From: Macrotrachela quadricornifera
Taxonomy: Eukaryota > Rotifera > Eurotatoria > Philodinida > Philodinidae
Direction of reading: 5' to 3'
DNA: 64,000 bases
Assembly: GCA_022393335.1 (NCBI GenBank)
Contig: JAJEKB010001010.1
Coordinates: 1-64,000 of the forward strand
The notes under the pieces were generated by a model. That model made no database searches. It was not told where the DNA came from and saw only the letters and a list, made by a program, of their open reading frames with translations. Shown in pieces: positions 1 to 12,061 of this stretch. The stretch's first letter is position 1; each line of letters opens with the position of its first letter. A program made the translations under genes and the position numbers.

Positions 1-348
1 GTGGATAAGGAAACATTACCTGCAATCGAAATGCTTTTTACAATTTTTCCAAGATTTACTAGTATTGAGTCTTTACCATTAGCAACAATCGAAGATAAAA
101 TTACTTTTGTATCAACTTTGTATGAAAAAGGACTTGTTCGAACAGAATATGAACTTGAACATTCTGATGAAGAAGATGAGGAAGAAGATGAATCGGATGA
201 TGATGATGAAGATGAATGTAAGTTATTATCTTATTTCTATAATATATAGTTATTATTTTCTTTTAGTTGTCTTAAAACGTCAAAAAGTCCAAGATAAATC
301 AACTGACGATGATGATGATGATGACGACGATGAAGATGATGATGAATA
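1..348 (+). CDS. C-terminal end of an unknown protein with an acidic tail (partial)
   Basis: The open frame enters from the left edge. It reads about 72 residues, then an intron at 218-267 (GTAAGT..TTTTAG, phase 1), then a short last exon ending in TAA near 346-348. The joined product ends in two Asp/Glu-rich stretches separated by a basic patch (VLKRQKVQDK). The part before the acidic tail is helical and mildly hydrophobic (IEMLFTIFPRF). I do not recognise the family. Acidic C-termini like this occur in nucleolar, chromatin and transport proteins, but nothing here decides. AATAAA-like sequence follows the stop directly. The splice is supported because the unspliced frame stops in the intron while the downstream exon continues the Asp/Glu run. 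Confidence 0.6.
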
Positions 349-2060
349 AATAAAATAGTGATATATCTTTCTAATTTTTTTTTCTTTTCAATTCTTGGTT
401 ATTATTACTGTTATAAAATAAAAAAAAGAACAGAATATCTTATTTAAGAACTTGTCAAATACTTTGAATATCAGAGTTTTAAAACAACCTTCATTGTTTT
501 AGTACTACAGAACTATTTAAAATATAAATCGAAAAGGGAAAAATGAAAAGACAGGCACCATACTAGTAAATGATGATGTTTACAAAGAATAGAATTGATA
601 ATGTAGATGAAGTCTATCGTTTCGTTTCGTTTTCTTCATTCTCTTTTTAATATTCAAAAGACGTTCAGAATTTTTCATCGTATATATGTTCTAATTTGAA
701 AACAATTCTCATTCAAAAATTCGAAAGTCAAATAGTGTGCTGCGTATGGATAAACTTCAATACAATAGGTGGTGCTTCTAGTAGATTATTCATAATCTTG
801 AAACTGTAAAATGTATCTGTAGAACGTACGGAATTTTTCAATAATTTCAAATTAATCACTTGAAAGTGTTCATAGTACAAGCAATACTGTACATACCAAC
901 ATTAATCGAAAAATAAAAAGATATACTAATTATAATTATGAAATCTTCCAATCAACAAAAAGATGATGCAATACATTTATCATCATCCGTTTGTTTCTAG
1001 ATTCATGACTTCACAGACAATGGTTAACAATAGTACAAATAAAAAAAAATGATAATAACTCTCTATCTTGACCTTATCAAAAATTTTTAGAAGATTTACA
1101 GAAATAAAACTTAAACTCCGCCCAGTTTCCAACTACTGACAATATGCATTAGATAATGATCTGACCAAATAAAATTTTCATGAATATACTGTATATATTT
1201 TTCAAATTTTTTGTCATGTCTGTTGCTATTGAGAATGTTAAAAACATCTTTCTTTGTTTAATAACTCGGCAATTACTTTTAATAAATAAACAATACTTGG
1301 CTTGGACAGTTGTTCCTACTCATGAAGTAACTTTTACAGAATTAAGATTGATTGTCGTTGATTTCCTCTAATGAATGTGTGGCTAGTGTTTGTTTACAAA
1401 CATATCAATAATCACATTTGTAATATAATTCGATACAAGAGATTTATCGTGTTGTCCTTTGAGCAACCAACAGTATATAGAGAGATATGACGCACATATC
1501 TATTACAGATAGAAATGAAATAACATGACCTTTAATTGAAATTAAAAAAATGATTCTAATTTCACTTTAGCGTGAAATATCGATAGACATCAGTATATGT
1601 GAGGTAGTCAAATATACAATAATTATGGTAACTTCGTTTTTTGAAAAAATTAGTTCCATTTTATTAATAAAATATTCTTTTAAACTATGAATCTAATCTA
1701 TTTTTTGTTGTAGTTTTTTTGATAGTGATAAGAGACGTTTCTTACAATTGAAGATACTGCTACTGTGAAATTTTTGATCTATAAAATTGTATTGACTTAT
1801 AATTTTTAAATAGGACTAATAAAGAATTACGACCTCTGGAACAAACTATTTTTACAGAATTTGTCATAAACCACGTTTTCTCTAATTAGAATTAGCATTC
1901 ATTGGGAAAATTGTTTAAAAACTTCATTGGTGCTTCTATTTAATCATATTTGATCATAAAAAAAAGTTCACGATAAATAAATAAAAAAAAAAAGTGATGG
2001 AAACAATGAAGATTAATTCACCAATATGATCAGTATAAAATAAAAATGATGCCAAATATT
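349..2060. other. Intergenic, no gene recognised
   Basis: AT-rich sequence between the 3' ends of a (+) gene and a (-) gene. Short open frames (for example 1180-1371) have no coding character. No tRNA, long repeat or inverted repeat was seen. Confidence 0.5.
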
Positions 2061-3139
2061 TTATTTGAGTAATACTATTTCTTGTGATCCTTTCCATGAT
2101 TGATCTTTATCTAATTTAACTGCATCTTGAACATGACCGACTTCAACACAAACATATTTTGGAAAATTGTGTTCACCAATATCAACAGCATTTTTAGCTT
2201 TTTCTTGCCAAGGATTCCATACGACAATGTCAGACATTGTATTTGAACCAGTCACTTTAATACGATCATTAATACAAATTGGATTGCTATTTTTACCACC
2301 ATCTTTATAAACACGATCAGTTTCACCTGTAAATTCAACCAGTTTATTAGTTTCAGTCTTCGTTTTACCACCATCGACTTTATCCAAATAATTAACACTA
2401 TTTAGACCAGATCTAAACATAAAAAAAAAACAGAATAATGAGAATAGTATTAGTTTTTCAATCTATCAATAACTTTGTATCAAATTTTTCAGATTAATTC
2501 ATCGTTAATTTAGTTTTCTATATGAGAAATAACTTTTCACCTGTAGTACTCGTTATTTAACATAAACATAAAAGTGAAATATATATACATACATTTTTGT
2601 TGTTTTTATATCATCGACAGTAAAATAAGTATGAAACAGTGCAGTAAATTCGAATGTTTGATTATCTTGATTATGAACCGTTAATTCTTGATGAAAAGAT
2701 TGTTCACTCAAACGAATAGAAAGTGTTAAATTGAATTTATATGGCCATACTTTTAATGTATCCTCATCGTGTGATAGATGTAATTCGACACTAACATCAT
2801 CAGTTGTATTTGTTTTTCCTAAACGCCATGTTTTAACACGAGCAAAACCATGTTGTGGCAATGGACCTGGTCCAAATTGTGGCCATACAATAGGTATACC
2901 ACCACGGACAGCTTTCCCTTTTTCAAATAAAGATTTATCACTTTAAAACATAATCATGAAAAATTAAAATATATAAAACAAAGAATAACAAACCTAAGGA
3001 ACAATATTTGTTCATCACGGACAGTCCATGAAAGTACATGTGCACCGTATAATAACAATTCAACCGATGCACAACCATTTGGATGTATTAATCGAAGGGC
3101 TGGAAAGCCATTTTTATGTTCGAATTCTGTAATCGACAT
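2061..3139 (-). CDS. Glucose-6-phosphate 1-epimerase (hexose-6-phosphate mutarotase)
   Basis: Three exons on the minus strand: 2994-3139, 2593-2940 and 2061-2412, with phases agreeing, giving about 281 residues. The family interconverts alpha and beta anomers of hexose 6-phosphates and belongs to the aldose-1-epimerase fold. Visible family signatures are GGIPIVWPQFG near residue 62, the His-containing QHGFAR (His79), a second active-site-type His in FTALFHTYF (about 152), LDKV near 174 and the acidic VEVGH near 254. Length is normal for the family (270-310). The start is the first ATG, with an acceptor-like TTTTAG seven bases upstream (3146-3147). The last exon ends just beyond a long AT-rich intergenic stretch. 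Identification is firm at family level; the exact sugar specificity is known from the family, not visible here. Confidence 0.9.
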
Positions 3140-4800
3140 TATAAACTAAAATAATACGATTTCTGTTATCGAAATCTTTGCTATTGATTGATACAATAAC
3201 GAATTATATGTACTAGATTTTAGTTACAAACCAGTTGCAAGGAAGCTCCATCTTTCTATTCGTATAAGTCAAACGAAATAACGAATCAAGTGAAGGTGAA
3301 AGAAAGAAAAAGAAACGTATTTTCGTCTGTTACCGATATTAGATATTAGAATATGATGAAAACTCTTATAGTGTATTGTTAGTCAAACTATGTGATACAT
3401 TTTTAATATTATTAAAATCAAACGATTCAAAAATATAGTAAACTGCAAAAAGATATCTTGATAAATACTCTAATTGTATTCAAGTCTACTGCATGCATGT
3501 CAATCGACAAGTTAACTCTAAATGGATTTTCTTTCTCATATTCAATAAAATTTATCACTTCATCTCAATTCTAACATATCTAATAACGATTCAGACGACT
3601 ATGATAATTAAAAAGACACTTGGAATTTAATTATAAAAAAAGTGAAAATACAACATAGCTGATTTGTATAGTTTTGTTTATATTAGTTGCTTTTCCTAAT
3701 GAAAATACTTATCAAACGAGTACGACATTCTAGTGTGAGTACCAACGAACTTCGATGCGTATTCATATTCGTCGACTACTACTCATAATACTTATACATT
3801 AGTATATAAACATATGTTTGATTAGCCATTAACACAAACAAGATGATTGATGAACTGAAAAAAGACAAAGAAAAATAATTTTTGCTTGATTTGTTCAATT
3901 TTTGATTAATGTGAAATTCTTTTTAAGCATATGAATGTAGATGTTCTGTAGTTTTATTTTCTAAATTTATATTAAGTCTCCTTGGTTAAAATAATTTTTC
4001 TCAGATTGATATTACGACACACAATGAAACGAAAGGTAGCAAACAACTTTTAGTACAAATCAATCACACTTTTAGAATAAGATGTACCAATATACTATCG
4101 ACAAAACTTGTCCAGTTTGTGGTTATTATTTTTATAAATGATTGGATGATTGCGAACCGGTATGAATTGAAGGATGTATGTGTTTGATAAATATTTTTAC
4201 ATGTATCATTGAAGTGTACAAATCTAGATAGCAGTACTGCAAAAACACTTAATATTACACGATTCGTTCTCAATCATCGTACCCAAATATTCGGATTCTA
4301 CTATCAGTATAACTGATGAGTATTGTTTTTGTAACCAGTTTGATTAGTGTTGCAACTTTCAACTAGAAAAGAATCTTTTGATAATGGTTGCAATTCATTG
4401 TGATATGGGTGTTCATTTTTTGGAAATATATCTAGAATCACTTTTGTGACGAATGATGTTGCTCTTGATTAAAGGATTTACGATAGATTCGTAAAAATAA
4501 AGAAAGAACATGAATGAGCAACATTCTGAGAATCACTCACATAATGACATATGATTTTCTTTAGTTATTTAATTTTCAAAGCTTAAAAGCTGTTGAAAAC
4601 AATGGAGAACAAATTGATTTCTAATGCTGAAAATCATAAAGAAATCAGTATAACACGTTAAGAAGCGATCATATTTGAGGACACAGTTTTCCTACCAAAA
4701 ATCAATGAAATCAAGAAAGCAGTTTGTTTTCTCTTGTTCGAAAATTAAAAGAGGGTTACATATAGTATCAACTATTATATTGTACGAATATTACTCTAAG
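3140..4800. other. Intergenic, no gene recognised
   Basis: Presumed 5' flank of the mutarotase gene plus AT-rich sequence leading to a foldback element. Short frames (4064-4273, 4675-4893) lack coding character, and the second lies partly inside the element's left arm. Confidence 0.45.
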
Positions 4801-5555
4801 AAAGGGCTCATGACTCAATCGAGCAATTTTATAAGGTCCGTACTTCCAAAAATTCTACGCCCTAATTTTATAAGTGAGATTGATAGCCCATGAGATGAAA
4901 TTACTAAGCCCAAAATACTAGCGCGATCGATCATATTACAGAAAAGTTATAAGGCTCACTGATTAAGTCAAAACAGATACTTTTTACTGTGATCCTCTTA
5001 TCTTCATAAAAGTGTAACTAATATTCCAACAATTATACATCATTCGATAGCGCATTTAACACTCTAGAAAAGTAGATATAGGACAGGATTAAATTAAATG
5101 ATTAGATAATATATTGCATCAAAATACTGAAACGTAGTCGCCAAGCAAAAATCAATATTTTAAGAAATTAACTCTCAAGATTAGTTGATCCCAAATATTT
5201 GGATCATGTATTGAATAGACCAGCTAAAGAGTTACAAAACCTGTCCAAAACAAAAAATATGTTATCTGCACAAAATGCTGTTTTGTCGCTTTTTTGATTG
5301 GTCTATCCAATCCATGATCTAAATTTTTAGGCTCAACTAATCTTGAGAATTAATTTCTTAAAATACTGATTTTTGCTTTGCGACTACGTTTCAGTATTTG
5401 TGTGATCCCAATCACTTTTTTGTTATATGATCAATCGTGCTAGTATTTTTGGTTTAGTAGTTTCACCTAATGGACTATCAATCTCACATATAAAATTAGC
5501 AGATAAGAATTTTTGGGAGTCCGAATTTTGTCGATCTTGTAGTGGATTCTCTCTT
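4801..5555. repeat. Foldback / long inverted-repeat element
   Basis: The left arm (about 4801-4945 and 5126-5235) and right arm (about 5295-5400 and 5425-5555) are reverse complements of each other with roughly 80-90% identity over the best parts. For example, ACTGAAACGTAGTCGCC at 5127 pairs with its complement near 5383-5399, and GGGCTATCAATCTCA-type sequence around 4885 pairs with TGGACTATCAATCTCA near 5470. The left arm carries an extra block of about 180 bp (4945-5125) missing from the right arm. No coding sequence is inside. Ends are blurred and no target duplication was found, so the boundaries are approximate. This looks like an ageing non-autonomous DNA transposon. Confidence 0.8.
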
Positions 5556-5760
5556 AATTAACTTTCTTAACACAATGGATAAAAAAAAAAGTAGTAATCT
5601 TTCGTCACCTACTGACATCTGTTGATTATATGTCTAGTCATTTATTCTTATTCCAATTGAGTACCATTTATTATTATTCATACTCATGTCAGTGGTTGTC
5701 ATGTCAACATTTTAGATCTGAATCGACTTGAATAAATAGTCTTACTATTATATTTATTAA

Positions 5761-7681
5761 ATGGCAAGTAATCATCAAACAATAGGTCGTAGTCTTTTGC
5801 CTAATACTGAACGTGAACGTGATGCTCTTCTCACTATTCGTCAACTAGAGAAAAGGCACATTAAACTTATATATATGTATTTTTATACTGATGAAACATA
5901 TTTTTCTCAATTAGACTTCGTCAAGTCATACGTGAAGTTGATGCACCATTTGTATCTCGTCATGGTGAATATAGTGATGTTTATAGTGAACTTGTTAGTG
6001 AAAAAAATACATATGAACAAGCATTTAATGCTGAAAGTAATGTTGAATATTATTAAAATAATTCTTATAAAATAAATTTATTTCTAAAATAGAACGTCGA
6101 ATACAACAACATTTGCAACGTGTTAGTCAAAATATTCGTTCATTTTCAAAAGATGTTCGTCATTTAAAACCTGATTTAGCTAGTAAAACCTTTTTATTCT
6201 TATATATATATATATACATATATATTTTTATCTCATTTTTATTATGATGATTAGTGGTTAATAAAATTCGTAGTTCAATCGAAGAAATTGAACAAACAAT
6301 ATATGCATCCAAAGAAGCATCTCGATTAAAGTAATTAGAAATTTTTAAAATTTCCATGGTTTTTCTTTAATTTAAATTATTATTTAAGATATGAAGAACT
6401 TATTGCTGAAGAACGTTTACTATCTAATGAAGTACAAGCATTAAATGATAAAATTGAATTATGGTCTGCAAAACGACCTGGTCAACAACGAAGTGATTCA
6501 GTTCCACCACCAGGATCTGCACGTAAATTTGATACTTCTAATTCAAATTTGTTGCCTGAAATTATTGAATATGATGTGAATAATTTAACCAAATTTTATC
6601 AACATTCATGCTTTTTTTCTTCCTATTCATAGCGTTTTTTACTTGAACAAGGTGGAACAACAGGAAATTGGGATGAATATGATCATGGGACATTTCTTCG
6701 AATTCGAAATAAATACAAGGTACTATTTAATTAAATAATTTTTCTTTTTCAAATGCAAATATTAATACAAATATTTATTTTCTAGGGTCAAGATAAATTT
6801 ATTGATGATTGTGTCGGTTTTTTACCAACTAGAACAAGAGATCAAATAAATGAACATGAAAAATGGTATCGACAATTTTTAAGTATTAGTAATAAACGTC
6901 GTCTAGCATTAAAACGATGGCGTGAAGAGAAAGATGTAAGATTTTTTTTAAAATAAAATTTAAAAATTAATCAATTTATTTCATTTCTAGCATGCTAAAG
7001 AAACAATTTTACAAGAAGCTGAACAAGCACATAGTACTCTTAAAGAAATTGATGAAACAATTCATCGAGTACAAGCTAAAGAACAAGAACGAATACGAGC
7101 TGAAAAATTAGCATTAGTAGCTGCATGGAAACAAGAACGCGAATCAAAAAAACGAGAAATTGATGAAGAACAAGAACGAATTGAAAAGAAAAAGCAACAT
7201 GATGAAGAAAAACGTTTAGCAGAAAAAGAAGGACAAAGAAAATTAGTTGAACAAATTCGTCGTGAACGTGACGAAACTGAACGAATTGAACGAGAACAAG
7301 AAGTAAAACAACAACGTCTTCAACAAGAAATTCGACAACGAACAGCTACAGCTGGTATTCGAAAATTTCGTCAAAGAGTAAAAATTTTCATTAAAAGAAA
7401 AAACAAAATTTTTCTCATTCTATTCATAGGATATGAACAATTTGGAAGATAAAATTATGCGTGATAAATTACAAAAACAAGATGAAGAAATTCGACAACG
7501 ACGTCTTGAAGCAACAAAATATCAAGTATCAATTGATTATGATCCACAACATTTATATGAACCAACACAAGCATGGACATCACGCAGTAAAACTCCTCGC
7601 GAAGAATCTAAAGATACTTCTGCTCCACCAAGTATCTTGCATATACCTCATCGAGCGATACCTAGTTGGCGTCAACAATAA
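5761..7681 (+). CDS. CCDC112: Coiled-coil protein CCDC112
   Basis: Nine exons: 5761-5876, 5915-6036, 6093-6182, 6255-6330, 6389-6575, 6633-6719, 6786-6935, 6991-7377, 7430-7681; total 488 residues. The diagnostic block is in exons 6-7: GGTTGNWDEYDHGTFLRIRN, followed by a segment with LPTRTRDQINEHEKWYRQFL. It matches the conserved core of CCDC112, a centrosome/ciliary-satellite coiled-coil protein. Exon 8 is almost entirely charged heptad-like helix (Glu, Lys, Arg, Gln), and the C-terminus has a Pro-rich end with AIPSWRQQ. The first intron (5877-5914) is only 38 bp, so the exon 1 to exon 2 join is the least certain. It is the first gene of a four-gene co-directional block. Function is inferred from vertebrate homologues. 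Confidence 0.85.
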
Positions 7682-8194
7682 ACTCTTCCATTGTTTTTAC
7701 CTGTAATAGTCAGATTTTGTGTTTATTTCGATTAATTTTCGCAAAAAAAAAACTTGATTAATCTGTAAATATTTATATATTAAAATAATTTTAACAGATA
7801 TTTTTTCATCAACTTGATCGTATAAGATAATTCTGATAAATGAAAACATGTCATAGAAGATATATGAAAGTAAAAAATCGATTTGATTCTTTCAATATAA
7901 ATTTGAAAATTTCGCGCAAAATTAATATATATTACGTCGCCATAGTAGATGTTGATTGCCTCTATTTGTCGCCACATAATCTAATCTAATTTTTATTGGT
8001 TAAAATATCAACAGGAAAAAGAGACAAGCATGTGCATATGCACATACATTTACTACTGATTATTATTTATTTACAGATTGTTTTGTTGTCTGACTCATAC
8101 TTGAGAATAATCATTGATAACAGGAAATAAAAAATCTCAGAAATATGAACAATATTTTTTTTATATTTATTTAGATCTTTAATATTGCCAACCA
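7682..8194. other. Intergenic spacer between CCDC112 and UBE2V
   Basis: AT-rich spacer with no coding evidence. Near its end is a pyrimidine tract followed by TTTAG (AG at 8173-8174), 20 nt before the next ATG, resembling a splice acceptor. Confidence 0.5.
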
Positions 8195-8979
8195 ATGGCT
8201 AGCAATTTTCAGTCGCGAACAGGTACGATAATGTGTACATATATAGTACATAAATTATATTATAGAAAGATAAATGAAAAATGATGCAATTGAGTATTAA
8301 TTTTGGATATATTATTCTATTCCAAAAATAGATACATATAAATCATATATTTATCTTAATTTTTTTATTTAGTTGTTCCACGAAGTTTTAAACTATTGGA
8401 AGAACTTGAAGCGGCTCAGAAAGGCCACCATGAAGGGTATAATATACGAATAATTTTTCAGTTTTAAAAATAAATTTTTCTTATTCCTGTATTTAGTTCG
8501 GTATCATGGGGTCTCGAAGCTAATGATGATATGTCACTATCCCGGTGGGTTTGTATGATTATTGGGCCATCACGGGTATTTTACGAATGATTAATTTTAT
8601 TAATAAACTAATATGAAATTGTATTTCTTTTTAGACACCTTATGAAGGTCGTATTTATACATTAAAAGTTCATTGCGGTGATCGTTATCCGGAAGAACCA
8701 CCTAGTGTTCGTTTTCAGACACGTATCAATCTAACTGGTGTTTCGGCTAATGGTTCAGTAAGAATCTCTTATTTAAAAAATAAAAAAAAAACATACATTT
8801 TTTCATTAAATTCTCTATTTTCTATTAAGGTTGATTCAAAATATATCCCAACTCTTCGTAGTTGGAATCGAGATATGACCATTCATCAAGTGTTAAATGA
8901 AATTCGAACGAGCATGTCAGCGAAAGAGAATGCAAAATTATCTCAACCACCGGAAGGAGCACTTTATCCATCTCAGTGA
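8195..8979 (+). CDS. UBE2V: Ubiquitin-conjugating E2 variant (UEV; UBE2V/Mms2)
   Basis: Five exons: 8195-8222, 8373-8436, 8497-8575, 8635-8757, 8830-8979; 147 residues, close to the usual 145. The protein is a catalytically dead E2 that pairs with Ubc13 to build Lys63-linked ubiquitin chains for DNA-damage tolerance and signalling. Family motifs in order: [63 protein letters not shown] and the C-terminal half with [12 protein letters not shown]. The catalytic Cys region of active E2s is replaced by Cys-free sequence ([15 protein letters not shown]), as expected for a UEV. The stop is followed at once by AATAAAATAAAATA, a likely poly(A) signal. A 170-aa antisense frame over exon 5 is a shadow. 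Confidence 0.95.
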
Positions 8980-9231
8980 TGATTAATAAAATAAAATATA
9001 TATACGAACGCTTTTCATTTTCTTTTTGTTCAATTTTCTTGTATGGATTTCTGAAAAAAAAATACCAACTTCGGATGAAAATCTTTATTTGTTCAACCTT
9101 ATCTTTTGTGATACCTCTTTTTTTTCTTTCTTTTTTTTGTCGCTTGCATACCATCTTTAATCTTTTGTGTATGATTCTTTTTTTTATCCCATAAACTAAA
9201 CTTGAAGTCATTTGTTCTAGAAAAAAACAAA

Positions 9232-10668
9232 ATGAAATTAACATTAACACCATCAAAAAAATCGAATTCATCAACAGCTGCTGATATTGATTCATCATCA
9301 ACATCAGATTGTGATGTTCGAATTCGTGAAGGTTCATCCTATCAAGCTAATATTCCACCGTTAGATGCTACACCATTACCAACTGATCATGAATCAATTT
9401 TATTTTGGCGACCAACAGATTTAATTAGTGATAATGATCTTATTGAATATATTGATTTTGCACGTCGTAAACATCGTATGAATGAAGAACAAGCATTAGC
9501 TATATTACAAATATGTAAATATAAAATTTCTACAAGTAAAATACTTATGCAACAATATACACCTGAAATTGATGAATGGACTGTTGAAGAAAAATGTTTA
9601 TTTGAACAAGCATATAAATTTTATGGAAAAATGTTTTTACGTATAAGACAAATGTTACCTGATAAAAGTGTAGGTGATCTTGTTCGATATTATTATTTAT
9701 GGAAAAAAACACGTTTACATAAAAGTTTAATGGATAAACATGAAAAACAAAGTCAATTAATGCCATATGATGATGATGATGATAGTGATGATGACGAAAA
9801 AAATACAACATCAATACCTTTACCAACAAAGTAAACTAATTATAATTAAAATTTCATAAAAAAAAACAAAATTTTTTTTTGATTTAGAGATTTAGATCAT
9901 CGTAGTAAAATATTAACAGATCAATCATATGTTGATGAACAAGAATGTTGTAATTGTGAAGTAATAAATGTTAATGGTAATATTGGACCAATGCATTCGA
10001 CTCCAAAAGGTATTCTTTGTGATGAGTGTTTTATATATTGGCAAAATTCAGGTTTAATGAGACCTGAATTATATCCAAGTAAATCATCAATTAAAAAAGT
10101 TAAACGACCACCGAAAAATATGGCACTTGATTTGGATAGTTTAATTGGTATGCATTCTTATGATAATAATTCAATATCAAATACAGATAATAATGAAATA
10201 ATTGATCCTGTTGAAAAACTTGAAGAAGATATACGTCAAGAATTAGCAATTATTCAATCACATAATCAAGCTATTGGTCTTTTAACAAATCAATCTCGTG
10301 ATGGAATGGCGACTATGCGTGTACCGTTTCTTACATCATCATCATCACCATTTATGATTAATAATTCTAATTCAACAGCAATAAAACCAACATCAACATG
10401 GTCAACAGAAGAAATTCTTCTTGCTATACAAGCATTTGGAAAATATGGAAAAGATTTTGATGCTGTTGCACGCATCGTTGGTCCAACAAAGACAACTGCT
10501 GATGTTGAAACATTTTTTCTTGAATGTCGTGAACGATATCAACTTGATATGGTTATTGAAATTAATTCTAAACCAATAACAAATGTACAACGAAAACAAA
10601 CATCAACAACAAATAATGATTTAAACTCTAATCGAACAACTACTAATGATATTGTCTTTGTCACTTAA
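9232..10668 (+). CDS. RCOR1: CoREST (REST corepressor) with a GATA-type zinc finger
   Basis: Two exons, 9232-9830 and 9888-10668; 459 residues. CoREST scaffolds LSD1 and HDAC1/2 into a nucleosome demethylase/deacetylase complex. Seen in order: ELM2 domain (about 30-110, SYQANIPPLD and YIDFARRKHRMNEEQALAIL), SANT1 (about 115-165, DEWTVEEKCLFEQAYKFYGK, MLPDKS), an acidic stretch, a Cys-x2-Cys-x20-Cys-x2-Cys finger (Cys220, 223, 244, 247) resembling the MTA/RERE GATA finger, the KRPPKNM element preceding the LSD1-binding helix, and SANT2 (370-422, TWSTEEILLAIQAFGKYGKD). Human RCOR1, as I recall it, has no such finger. The ATG lies 11 nt after an acceptor-like TTCTAG (9219-9220). A TTG-started extension upstream was rejected. 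Confidence 0.92.
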
Positions 10669-10833
10669 TTATTCATATTTTCTTTCTTCCTTTTTGTTGT
10701 TCTTGTTATTAGTGTAAATAAACAAATTTTTTTTGTTAAATGTAGTTATTTGAAAGATATAAAAAAAAAAGAAAAATCTTATTTTCATTTCAGATTTGTT
10801 TTTATTTCAAAACCGAACAAATAAACAAACATT

Positions 10834-12061
10834 ATGGAAGATATTATTATTTCACTTGAACCAGCATTTCATCGTGTTGAACGATTTATTTTATGGCATA
10901 ATCGTTATGCAAGTTTACTTGCATTTCTTCTTGGTCATTGTATTTTTTATGCTATAGCACGTGCTGGTTTACGTCCATTTTGTGCTATTGTTCTTGTTGT
11001 ATTACTATTTCATATACTTGATTGTTTAAAACAAAAACGATCACATTTATTGGCTAATGAAGAAAAAAATTTTTGTGAATTAACTCAACTTGTTTTACGT
11101 TCATATCGTCATTTATGTGAAACACATGAAAAATTAAATACACTTAAAACAGAAAATCGTGTAAAATATTCAGTTATTATTATTGTTGTTTGTCTTATAC
11201 TTGCATATATTGGTGTTAAAATCAATGGTTTCTATGTATCTTATTTAGCTATGTTAATACTATTTACATTACCAGCTATTGTTTATCATAAATTAATATC
11301 AAAATTACTTCGTCGTTTAGCACCTGTACTTGAACAACTTGATCAATCAATGTAAGTTAAGAGAATTTTATTTGTATATATTGTTTTACTAATCTCCTTT
11401 TTTTGTATATAATAGGGAATATAAACGCCGATCATTAATTGATCGAAAAGATTTATTAGTTAAAATTGATAAATCTAGTTTATATGATGATGACGATGAT
11501 GAAGATGTTAAACGATTAAAACAACAACGTGATATATTACAACAAGAACAATTACGAAAAAAAGGACCTTCATTAAGTGTAAGTGATGATGAAGATGAAG
11601 TAAATGAAGAAAAATTAATTAATACAAACGATCAAAGTCAAACAATATTAAATTTTCGACAACGTTATCAAAATGAAAAAAATACAGATGATGTTGCTGT
11701 TGTACCAAAACAAACAAGTATGGATGATTCAAATTTTGATATGCTTAGTGATTCATCATCATCAATTCCTGATGATGAAGCAACTCGTATAAGTGAATTA
11801 TATGCTAATGTTGGTGATCAAATTGATGGTAAACATCGTATTAAAATTAAAGGTGATGAATTAAAAATTAAAGGACGTTCAAATAAACAACGACCAAAAT
11901 TAATGGATGCACAATTTTTTCAAGCAATTAACGATGATAATAATACAAATATAAATAAACCGACTACATCAACATTAGCTAATACTACATTAATTAATCC
12001 AAATGGTGAACCAGATTTAACAAGCTTTGATTTTCTCAATGATTATGATGAAAAAGCATAA
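10834..12061 (+). CDS. RETREG: Reticulophagy regulator (RETREG/FAM134), ER-phagy receptor
   Basis: Two exons, 10834-11351 and 11416-12061; 387 residues. FAM134 proteins bend ER membrane with a reticulon-homology domain and bind LC3/GABARAP through a LIR motif to drive ER-phagy. The N-terminal ~170 residues hold two long hydrophobic hairpins separated by a linker (CELTQLVLRSYRHLCETHEK), ending in LPAIVYHKLISKLL and LAPVLEQLDQSM, the arrangement and wording of the family. The C-terminal half is disordered and acidic (YDDDDDEDV, SVSDDEDEVNEE). Near the end, F377-D-F-L380 after an acidic/Ser stretch fits the LIR core [WFY]xx[LIV]. The ATG is 40 nt downstream of an acceptor-like TTTCAG (10792-10793). 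Only 165 bp separate it from the CoREST stop. Confidence 0.88.

Noticed and set aside
9202..9231. Ten-residue upstream extension of CoREST
   Set aside because: It would need a TTG start and crosses the acceptor-like TTCTAG; the ATG at 9232 is preferred.
8825..9337. 170-aa minus-strand frame
   Set aside because: It overlaps UBE2V exon 5, its 3' UTR and the start of RCOR; composition follows the T-rich spacer, with no motif.
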